From NCBI GenBank assembly GCA_947462335.1, contig OX381713.1, positions 18,840,381-18,904,380 on the forward strand: 64,000 nucleotides of DNA. Reading direction: 5' to 3'. Below, in pieces: positions 40,401 through 52,400 of this stretch. Each line of letters begins with the position of its first letter. Within the stretch, counting starts at the first letter, position 1. The notes below the pieces were generated by a model, which ran no database searches, was not told the origin of the DNA, and saw nothing but the letters and a program-made list of their open reading frames with translations. The translations under genes and the position numbers were made by a program. The stretch is from Harmothoe impar (lineage: Eukaryota; Annelida; Polychaeta; Phyllodocida; Polynoidae).

Positions 40401-43400
40401 AATACGTTTTTTACCTGGTTTTCATAAGGAAGGAATGCAATGTTGATTTCCTTCAGGGTCTTGATGAACTTGGAGGATGTTGACTTGCAAAGTTCATTAA
40501 ATAGCTCATCAGGGCAAGCTGCAATCAATGTTCACAGCATATGTTAGACATTGATCAAAATGATGCATCTACAAAAAATTAAGTCATCTAAATCGGTTTC
40601 CTCATGGTCAGGTATCTTAAAACTGTGTTATTCCACTTAGTTTTGCTTATTCTGCATAAACTTACAGTGAAGCCAGCAAAGGTCATAAATGAAAAATCTC
40701 GTGAGTAAAACATAATATTTGCTGCTGCTTTATATTAAATGCTGTGGCTTTCTATTTCTGCCAAGGTCTTGGAAAATGGCATGGTCAAAAAGTATGAAAT
40801 ATGTGACATGACTCCTCTGTATGGTGTGGTATACTTTGAATTGTACCGTAAATTCCCACGGGTTATACACGAACCAAACCTCTAGTGCGGGTTATATACT
40901 TTTCTCAAAATCTAGGGGCGGGTGGGTAGTACGTGGGTTTTTTAAACTATAGAACAGTACTAAAATCGCAATTTTTAGTCCCCAGGTGAGGGTTATAAGA
41001 TCCTCCCAAAGTCGGGGTGCGGGTTATACAAGGGAATTTACGGTAGTTACCTTCGGTGAAGTAGATGTGCGCCATCCTGTACATAAGGTTGTTTGGGTTG
41101 CGGAAGTCATTGATCATGGCGTGGACCGACTTTTCGGTCGGCGTTATCAGATAGACCGCGTCCAACTGTGGCAGTGGTTCGCGGCGCTTACTGATGTCTT
41201 CAACCACTGTTAAAACAAGTCCCAACATTAGCTGTCAATTTGTGTCAACATTTGCTGTCAATATATAGAACATTAATTTATTAACTCAGTGTATCCAATG
41301 ATTGGAGCACAGAAATCAAATTCCCTAAGAAAAAATCTAACGTGTGATCCTAATCACAAGAGACTCAGGTAGTTGGGGTTATAGTAAAAATTTGATTTAG
41401 TAATTTTATGTCATATAGTTTCAATTTGTGTAATAATATGATATAGTTTGCTATGAGTAAATGTTTAAGTGATATCATATATCAATAAAGAGAAGAAAAA
41501 CAGGGAAGACATCATTTAATGAATCACTGTTTATTTAAAGATTGAACGTGTGATTAACATCACAAATCACTCAGGGTCAGAGTGATAAAGTGATTGAATT
41601 GATGGACTAAACGACTGAATCCATAATATTATTTCAGGAACAATGAATTATTTGTCAATTCGGAAAGCAGGAATGTATTCCTGGGTCAAAACTACCCTCA
41701 AATCATGTGTCACACTAGTATGTTATCATATTTCAGCTGAGCAGGTGGGTGTGGGCGAACCGGTGGGTGTGGGCGAGCCAGTGGGTGTGGGCAAGCCGGT
41801 GAGTGTGGGCAAGCAAGTGCGTCTGGGCAAGCAGGTGGCTGTGGGCGTCAGCGCCCGGCGGCGCGTAACCCCCGTTTTACGTCTCGGTCGAAAAGCAAGT
41901 CGATCGGAGCGTCAGCAGCGACACCATCTCCGTTTCTGTTTCGCCGTGTCGGTCGGCCGCGGGGCGGCGAGTGCTACAGATGTCAAATATGTGTGAGTGT
42001 AATAGGTGTGAGTGTATTATGTGTAATACTCATGTCCCAATCCCCAACCCTATACTGAATTTGGGACCTGCTGGCGAGCCCCCTAACTGTGAGGTCATCT
42101 GTGCGGCGTACACGTTGCACCAATAGGGCCGTTACTATAGCCCCCCCCCTTTTCCAACGCACCCATAAACTGAGAAAGCCGTAACCTGACTGGAGTCTTG
42201 GTATAGCCTCTATAGTCGCAACGTTCATCACATTAGGTGTACAGCCTAAGAAAGCTGTTAGAGGCTTCATGGGCCACGGGGAGGCAGCAAGGGCCGCCAG
42301 GAGGCCAGACAGGGCCACTAGGAGGACTCTGACCTGATGTGTTATTCAGACTTAGGCTACAGTTGGGGGTGCAGCTTAAAAGCAAGTTTTTTCCAGGGAC
42401 CATTCAGATGGTCTCTGCGGCTTGTAGGATCGGCCCAAAGTCAGGGTGCGGCTTATACGCGAGTTAGGCTTATACGCGAGGTTTTACGGTATTTGTGAAC
42501 TGTAAGAGCAGAAACATATTCCTGGTTCAAAACTACCCTGAAATCATGTCTGTCATAACATTTCAGGCTAAAAAGTGAGCCTGATAATCAAGCCTGATAA
42601 TCAAGCCTGAAAATTGTGCCTGATAGCCTGATAATCGAGCCTGAAAAGTGAGCCTGATAATCGAGCCTGAAAAGTGAGCCTGATAATCGAGCCTGAAAAT
42701 CGAGCCTGATAATCGAGCCTGACCCCCTCCCCACCCCCACCTGCATGCAAAACACTTCTTAGGATACAGACAATAAACGAGGCATGTGAAGATGCCGCTT
42801 GCATTATGTAGTAGTTATAGGACAAGTACCATGCTGTATGCAAAATACAGTGAGGGAGCCTTCTCTGTGCCCACTGCCGTATAACGTAGAATTATATGTG
42901 GACGCCGCTCGGTCCTCGGTTTCACCATGGCAGTAGCGTCTTCTGGAAGTCTGGCACTGAGGGGCATGCGCGGTGCAGTAATTTATGCAGCGCACGTCCT
43001 CTTTTGTCTACTTTTGGTTTCCCGCCCTGTGTTTTTCACTTTGTGGTCTTAATAAAAGTGTCTTACAGTCCCCAATATTTTCATTTACATTGAATTAACT
43101 ACTACTGCAAAAAAGGACATAGAAGGACACAAGTAAGGAATCAGTACATTCATGTTTGTCTACAATCAAAAAATGGACTCTGGTTTTTGGTCAAGTTTTC
43201 TTTATTCCATTTTCTAGGCCCCTGGAAGTAGCAATACAGGGAATTTTTTTACATGACAGCATTGGCAAAATGTTCAGCTGTATCATGCATTAAATTATTT
43301 TCACTTTATTCTTTTCCTTCACATGTTTATCTATGGATGAAAATTATTTTGCAAAGTGTCTCACCAAGGCGTCGTATAAGACTCTGGTAGCAGAGCTACC

Positions 43401-46400
43401 TGAGTCAATGAGTCAGACTGTTCAGAAAGATCATACTGTCTGTGATATATACTTTATCCACTCTCATTTCCTCGTATTTCACTAGTTATACTTGACATAT
43501 TAAATTGTCAAATTTAAGCCCATGGTGCAAATTTTGGCGTGCCCGCATTAAGTTGCATTCATTAGAAATACACCAAAAAGGCCTAGAGCTAAGTATCGTG
43601 GCAGCAAACTTGTACCATCACTAGCTCGTAGTATACAATAACTGTGTGTAACAATTTAAGCACACAAATGAAATATCAAATATTAATAAAACTTGAAATA
43701 CAGAATGTGCTTACGTGTGATGCCCTCTGACATGATTTCTGTCATTTTGGAGCACGCCGAGATCATCCGCATACTCAGCTGGTCAACGACCAGCACCTTC
43801 CAGTCCTTGCCCTTCACCGCACGGATCACATCCTGCATAATCTCTGTAAACAGACAGAAACAGCAATGAAAACAGGTCTCAGGGCTCACACAAAGATTTC
43901 ACATTGTTATTCCTTAACTTTCCCCAACCGAAAATACCATTTATATTTTTTCCTTGACAATATCTACAGTACATCGCAATGGTGATCTGATCTACCGTAA
44001 AAGCTAGTGTAGAAGCCGCGGCTAATATGCACGCCAGATCGCCTGTGCAATAGGATCTGCATAGGGAGTTGGGGGTGAGGCTAATACGCGAGTTACGGTT
44101 ATACGCGAGGTTTATGGGAGTGAGGATTACGGCACCGTAAAATCTTGTGTATAAATTGAGTATAAACCACACCTATACTTTGGGACCGTTCGAAAAACTG
44201 CAAGTCCCATCACAAAGGCAAATATTCTTTTATTTCTCATACCAAATAAGAACAGTATGGGACAGAAATATCCCTTAAACATACTGTTTGTCGCCTTAAT
44301 AATTACAAATTACGACTTTTTCTGCTGTATAATTTGTACAATGCTGTATAAGGCGTGATTTTTTACATTATCTCTCCGCCCCCCCCCCCCCCCCCCCCCA
44401 TCCCTTTTTAAAATCCTGAACCCGCCACTGCCAATACATGTACTAGACTGTGATAACTGAAGCCCCAAATAATGAGCACAGAATCAACACAGTTATAACA
44501 CATTGATAAATGAATGACACTGCTTGGATATGGTAGTTATGAAGGAGGAATTCCTCTATAGCTAATATCTAGAGACTATGGGCACAGTATCATGGCTTGC
44601 TTTAACAAGTTTTAGATTATTTTATGGTTATTTCATTGTTATTTCCCTTCCTGTTTAATTATTCAATGAGGATCTACTCACTATACATCGATAATTATTG
44701 ATTTATTATTATTTCTGGGGCAATAACATCCGTCCCTTGGGAGTTGAGTACACCATCAGGCTCAGCTTCCCATAAAAATGGCCATATCTAACGGCCACGG
44801 TGCATGGATACGCACTACAAGGGCAGGGACCTTTGGGTGCGCACCCATGACTGTAATAATGTGCAAACTTTACTTCTCTTGCCACTCATACTAACATCTT
44901 TATTTTTCCTTTTATTTGTCCTCATGGTCTTAAACCATATCACTGCTAAGCCATTCATGTACAAGTGGAATTTATATGCCTTTGACTGGAAACAAAATGA
45001 TTACAGGCAACCATTCATGCCTATATGTCTTCAGTATAAATAAAAGAATTTACATACATACATACATACATAAACGTGCCAGAGTACTAGTCAGTAGTGA
45101 TTCAATAACATCAATATTCATGAATTCGAGTAACTAGGCAGGCCTGCAGTTCACTCCTCTCTTCACTAAACAGACTATGCGGCCTCTGGGGTTGAGATAC
45201 ACTGGAGGCCTAGTGTATTACCAATGACAAAGGCGAAGCATGATACCCAGTGCTGTAGACTAATACTTGTATAAAGGCAGAGCAGCCCATGTATAGCTAT
45301 GTAGACCCACTATAACCGGAGTACTACTATAAGTGGGGATCATCACAGTTATCTGAAACCCCCACACTGCCCACCCACCCAAACACGACCCATCACCAGC
45401 GTCCCTTTACATGATTACGTCATGATAGACGTGACGTCATGGTGACGTCACTGCCGTATGTGTGCCGTATTTGGGGCGGTGCAGGAGATGTGCCGCTGGT
45501 ACCCGCCTGCCTGCCTGCACTGTGTACAGGGGGCGGCGGCCACCAGCGACAACCACCACTTATTGATTTCCCACCATGCACTGGTGCTGCCTGGTCCTGC
45601 TCTCCGGCCGCTCACTAGACGGGCTCCACGTCCCTGTGGCAGTATCTACTTTGTACCACCATAAATAGAGCATGTTTGCCTTTTATATTTCCATTCCCTA
45701 TTTAGAATTAAGCCAATGAAAACATTTTGTTTGATTGACTCTAATCGCTTTTTTTAATGTTTTATTTTCTAACCACAAAAGTGATTCTTTTCTGCATTAT
45801 TGGGATTTCATGTATTTATAACTGTGACTAATGTAATACCGTGTTTTGGCCTCTGACATTAATGTGTAGACCCCCCCCCCCCCCACCCAACAATCTTATC
45901 ACTCAGAGGCCTTCAATTGAGTTTCCTTCACCCTTTAAGGTCCAGATAGTGCTTTAAAGGCCAAACACTTGCTACCCGTCCATTAATAGTCGGAGTGGAG
46001 CCAAGACCAGCACTCTGGGCCTTTACAGGAGAGGTGTGGCCTTAATACAGTACATGTATCTGATTCTCCTTTGTTGCCATGTTTCCTAAACGCAGCCCTG
46101 GCAAATAACTCGCCATGATGCGTTCAAGCAACATGGCGACCCTACAGGACTGGTACACCCCTGAAGGATCGGCATGATGCATTAATGCATAGTGCCGACC
46201 AACAAGTACACAACACATTAAAGAAGCACGAGGCGGCCCTTAAAGGGATAATTCTTGGTGAGTAGGTGAGCCTCCAGTAGGTATAGTGGTTGGGGTGGGT
46301 GGGGTGCACGTCTGGGGTGCCTGGCAGTGGGCTGCAGGAGGAGGCTTCCTCCAGTAGCTGGTGGTGGACAGCAGCAGCTGGGGTGGTACCACACCCCGTC

Positions 46401-49400
46401 CCGCCTCCAGGGTGGCGGCCCACAGCCGTCTATACTAATACCACTACCGTCTGTTCTCCCACAACTCCAGCATTGAGTATAGAGGCGCCTCCATATAAAT
46501 GCTGCTACATGTAGTAGCCACAGCTTATACTACTCACTATATCACTGGAAATGACCAGCCATGGGACGTTGGAATCATTCAACGGGTCCATACTAAACTC
46601 ACACTTTTACCTGTGGTGGGTGGGGGTGGTAGGAGGGAGCGAGGGTACATAGAACAATTTAATTCAAATAAGCAAACAGGTAGATTTAAAATGTACTATA
46701 TGTACTCGATTAGACGTGTTTGATTAATCAATATCAACTGCACCAATATATTCAGGCTAAAGTCCCTAATACTAGTGTTTGTGAAGAGGGCTGACAACCT
46801 TGAATTCAGAATAGGACAGTCAGTCTATGGCTTACCTGTGCCAATCAATAAGTATTATAGGTGCATAGTGCCTAGTCAGGTGGTCGTGTTGAGTGCTCCC
46901 ACCAGTACCTCACTAAGTCACAGCCATCCCCACCATAGCCTCCTCTTCTCTCAGACGCTGCTGGCTCTATTACCTTTAATTTTAAAACCATTATATACCT
47001 CAACACTAACCCCTCTCCCACTTTTTTCTTCTTTTTTTTTAAAAATTGGGTTTCAGGTAATATCGTCCTCTTGTGTTTAAGGATAAATTAGGTGGTGTTT
47101 TCTTTTTACCTTTTTTAATTTCTAATTTTATTTTTTACATAATTGAGTTTCAGTTAATATCACCGTTTTGTTTTAAGGATGGATTAGGTTGGAAAGATGA
47201 TGTGATCGTTTAAATACACTATTCGAGATGATTATGGTAAGCCACATACTGATACAGTATGATACATGGCTATAATAAGTGCACACACTCATTTATTTTG
47301 CCAGAGTTTTAGAATATAAATAACCCAGAATCTCGAAAACGCTGGGCGCAATTGAAGTACATTTTATAAACAACTAGAATGTGTAAAGCTTATGGATATT
47401 ACATGGCATACATCCCCATCTATAGCCCACACCAAAAAAAAAGTTGGTCAGTGGATTTCACTTTTCAAAAAATGGTGTGAGCGAGCGAATTTATTTATAT
47501 TTTTTTAAAGATTTTTTTTTTGTCAATGGATTTTGTCAGTGGAAAAGTGGAGCGAGCTACAATTTTTTTTTTTTTTTTACCCAGTCTTCGAAAAAAGTTC
47601 TTAGTGAACCCCTAACATAAAAATGTATTGGGGTTGGTCTGGGGAAATTATTGGAAGAAAAATTCGAAAAAAAAAAAATCGAAAAAAATGAGGCGAGCGA
47701 AATCCATTGACAATTTTTTTTAATTTTTTTTTTTTTAAATTTCCATTTCCGAAAATAAGGTGCGCGAAATCCATTGACCAACTTTTTTTTTTGGTCTGGC
47801 CATATAAGAAATACACTTGATTGTCGATGGAAAATATAGTAACTGATAGTACCGATCTATAGACCAGTTCAATTTTCCATAACCTTTTTCTGGAATTTTC
47901 TTCTGTCCCCTGGGTATTTTGAAATCGTAGATCTATGCTTCTAACCATTCCTTAACATGTATTTCTAAAGCTAGTTCCTTCATATCCACTTAACCTATTT
48001 AAGTCAGGACAGCACAGACAAATTGACCCAAAAATCAAAAACATGGCTTCTTAAATCCGGGGACGCCATGCACCAACAGTGTTCAGTAAACAGGTGATCA
48101 GGGGCCCTCGGCAAGCGACCCCTATGTTGATGTTTAGATAGGACTGGAGTGAGGGCCCCCTCTGTCTACCCCTCGCAAAGTCTTCCCCTTAATCCCCACT
48201 GTCTCCGTATCAGCACCTAACCACATACATGTATGACTACCAGGGATGAAAGCAGCGACCAATCTAAAAAAAATTGAGATGTCCAAATTGAGGCCTCTGA
48301 AGATAGGGCCTATAAAGTACAGGTCTTTGCGTCATAAAAAAATCATGAAATCAGGGGAAAACCTGAAGACTTTCATGATTCATCTGTATACTACCATCCG
48401 TGAGAACCATCTCCTTGGTGTAGAGCCCCACACCACATGTCTTTGGATCAGGTTACAACTTACAAGAGCAGTTATAGTGACTATGACCTCTCTTGTTCGT
48501 CTCACCGTGTTGGGATGGTCATTTTATCAACAACAACAAAACTGGAGGGGGTGGATCTTAACGTATTTACAACCTTCCCAGCATGGATAGGGGTCCAATA
48601 CACAACTTTTGATTCAGAGTAATATGCAGTTTTTTTTCGCTGAAATGGATATTTTTGTCAAAGAAGGGAATAGATATTTTTCCGACCCCTTACCCACGGG
48701 GGTGCAGTGTATTAATCATAATGTATTACAACTTGAGTACAGTGCAATCATAATGTATAACCCACCAGTCCAGTGTAGGCTATTACTACCTGGTGGCCAG
48801 TGCCAGAGCCCTGATCGATAGACTACTCGTATTGGTACCAGGCCACTGCACCCAAACACACACACCCCCCTCCTCCCCCGCCTCCCCCGCCTCCCAAACA
48901 ACTAGTAGCTACCTGTCTGGGCGGCAGAAGGTGGTTTTTTTTAAAACGGTTTTATTTATTCCTGGTTACATCATTCATCTTTATGTTCTACCATGATACA
49001 ACCAGTCGAAGGAGTGAAGCATGCCCCTTCATGAGGAATTACAGTGAAGTTTCATATGCTAATCTTACATCTTGTGCTTCCATAGGGGATGAATACTACA
49101 TAGTGGTAGTATTGAACATGTTCTACACTTTTTAATTGGTGTGTTTTAAGGGATTTTTTTTTACCTATACCTCTAGAAATTTAGGAATGTTTTAGGAATT
49201 GATATTGGTGAAGTTTAGAATATTTTGAGTCTACACTACCCCCCCCCCCCAACAACACATACACAATAGACAGACCTACTACATGTAGAACGCCCTTTAT
49301 ATAGGACACCAATCTGAACATTACCAACGCGCCCCCGTATGTAGTCAGGCGGCAAGATGAAGAAGCTTCAGTCCCCAGAAGAGGGTGTTACTAGTCGGGG

Positions 49401-52400
49401 TTCAGTCAGTGGTGAGTCTATGGGCGTCCATCTGGTGCTACTTGATTGAACTTCTAACCTCACTCATGAATGCACCCATGGCCTGACGCCTAGCCTAGCC
49501 CTGTAGGCGTGTAGCTGGTTAATTTATCAACCAATGAGATAACTCCCTGACCTTCAGTGCAGAATTCTTAGGGGACATTATGTAACAGCTTGTACCCATT
49601 CTGATTGCTGTGTCAGTGCTTATCTCGCCAGTTACCAGATCAAGCAATGGTGCCCCCTACTATTTAGGAACCTGCAACCTTGGTATATGGACATGCTTAA
49701 AACATATTTCCCTTTTCTAGCAATAAAATCCAGATAAAAGGGGGGGGGGAGGGCAAAAATTTCATCTCGCCGTTGAGGACGGGGGCACAAAATCAAATAC
49801 TCTGCGCAGTTTAGCAGGAGGGGAGGGGGTGATACAAATGATCTCGGGCTATTTAATTTTAATTCCGCCTATTAATAGATCAGACCTACAACTTGATTAC
49901 TGGGTAGGGTTTATAAATCCTTAACATATGTATGCGTTTGCTTTCCAATACGTGAGGCGGAAACAAAATTTGTCACACTCATGTGGAAACCTACCCACCC
50001 CCATAGGGCCATAACAGGGGGAGGGGTAGCTAGCGAGCCAGCCCAGTATTGCCATACTGGGCTGGTGAGAGATCCCCATGTTTTGACTGTGGGTGAACTA
50101 CAGGACCTCATTACAGACAAAGTAAAAGGTTTACAGGACCAAAGAAGGTTTCATGCTTATCTCTAGACACTTAGCTTTCCATATTACCTGTTTGTTGATT
50201 ATATGATAGTACACCAGTGGTTTATAAGACAAACCTGCTGTCCACACTAGGCTTGGCACATTACAGGATCCCCAGTGATTAGAGCAGGGTCTATCATCGA
50301 CTGTACATTCGTACAGTCGATTCCAAATTGACTAGGGGAGGGGGTCACATTTTGAGGATTCTTGATCGGCTGCGACATCCAGTGTGACACTTTGCAGTAG
50401 ACCTCCAACGAGAAATCTATGAAGCCAAGTCTTAATATCTGTCTAAAAAGCTCTGCAACTTAGGGAATAAGAAGAAACTGGCAGAAAAGAGCATGGCATA
50501 TATCTAGTGATGCCACTGTAACTAGGTATTTAATATAGTGGCTACACCTGGCTGCACCTATTAAAAAGTATTATCCTGCCCATACTCCTTTGCTCAGCTC
50601 TGAAATTTTTGGAAAAAAAGTTTTTTTTTCAGGTCTCGGACGATTTAATTTACATAGTGTTACCTTTTGATGAGAAAATATTTTTGTGTTGCATTATGTA
50701 GCATTGATAGATGGCAAAATGACCAGCTACTTACAAAAACACAGTTAAGCATATTTTGAACTGTATTAACATTTTGCTTAAAAATCTCAACCGGGGGAGA
50801 ACTGGGACACTCATTGCAGGGAGAACTGGGACACTCTTGGCTATTGGGGAGAACTGGGACAATCCAGGTGAAGATTTATTGTGCTTTAATTATTTTTCTC
50901 TCAGACCTATGACTGAAGCTAATATGTTACATATGATCATATTGAACTTAAAGCAAAGCAAAATGATGTTTCATTGGTTAATAATCACACTATTTACACT
51001 GTCCCAGTTCTCCCTGGTGTGTCCCAGTTCTCCCCAGGTAGTGTCCCAGTTCTCCTCGAAATGTCCCAGTTCTCCCTGGAATTTCTCAAGATTTCAAAAG
51101 GCCCTAGACGGGAATCATGGCAGGCTAGGATAAATCTAAATAGTCCAAATGAAAGGTTTATTGGTAGCCTTTCTTCATGAAACAAAGGCATTTGGTTATT
51201 GTTGGCATTATAGAAATCACAAGCAAACATGTTATGATTTTAATTTAGTGTCCCAATTCTCCCAGGGCTCCCCTATAAAAGTGACACTGTGACACGCTTA
51301 AAAAGATGACTATATACCCACGTAGAGGCAGAGTACTGGGGAATGCCTAGATTAAAGCAAAGGGTAGTATTATTTCCCTGTGATACAGGCTGTGGGCTAC
51401 TTTGAATCACAGTACTTCCCTGTCTGTGTCACACGTGTGATAATATTCTCTCGGGGTATGTGTTGAATGTATTCAGGTAAACATGAGTCATCTCGTCTCT
51501 ATCAGCCTATAGTTTATACCAGGTATACATGAACGTCTGCAGACTGACCATGCCTATGGCACGAAACGTGATCACGGTACCTAAATAGACCCTGGTATTA
51601 AACTATAGACAATAGATATCGATTATCGTCCAAGCCAAAAATAATGCCAGTGGGTTGGGAGGTGGGGGCTACAAACTATTAATAGTCTATACTGTAGGCC
51701 CTATACTAGCCACTCGAAGCAGCTCTGTCTTAAACTACCGTCGATAGACCGCAGTTGCAGATGATATCATATTTAATCTACTCCCCAACCCTCTACTAAC
51801 TGTAGACATCTAAGTGTAGACATCTGAGACTGAGTGTAGACTTTATTGTAGGGGAGGGGGCGGGGCTACTCGATCTCGGAAGTCTCATCTCATCGACGAC
51901 TCAGTCTCAGTGCCAGTGGGCCTGAGTGGCAGTGGCCTACGATATAAACTTAACCAAGCTGACGAGATCGAACCTTCTAAACACAAAAACAAATTATACT
52001 ATATGTTTCTATATCTATACGTTAACCATAGGGCATAGCATGGGCATGACTCAAGACCAATGATTCCACATACAATACACATCAACAATATTATATAAAC
52101 AGTAAAAACTGTGACTGAGTAAAAGTGAACTGAAGGCAAGCCTTGAAGGAGTAAATTGAGTCACTCAAACAACACGACACTGATTGACAGAGGATGTGAG
52201 GTAAAACTATCCCTCGGTATTACTATCGCCTCTGTTCGAAATGAGACACATTCCTAAGTTCATTGTTAAGGCCACAATTGACAAGAACAGGGGATGCAGT
52301 GAAAATGTTATTGGTTTCGGTCAGTGTCAACAAGCTCATTTGGTCGACCTGTCACTTGTCAGTGCCAGTGGGTTGTGTCGACCACAACAGTCGTAGACGG

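Noticed and set aside
41643..41996. 117-aa frame with VGVGEP repeats as a secreted repeat protein
   Set aside because: Lies in an STXBP1 intron and is produced by an 18-bp GC-rich minisatellite.
49505..49662. tRNA-derived SINE
   Set aside because: A real dispersed repeat (second copy at 36988), but I see no B-box GGTTCGA and no poly(A) or simple-repeat tail.
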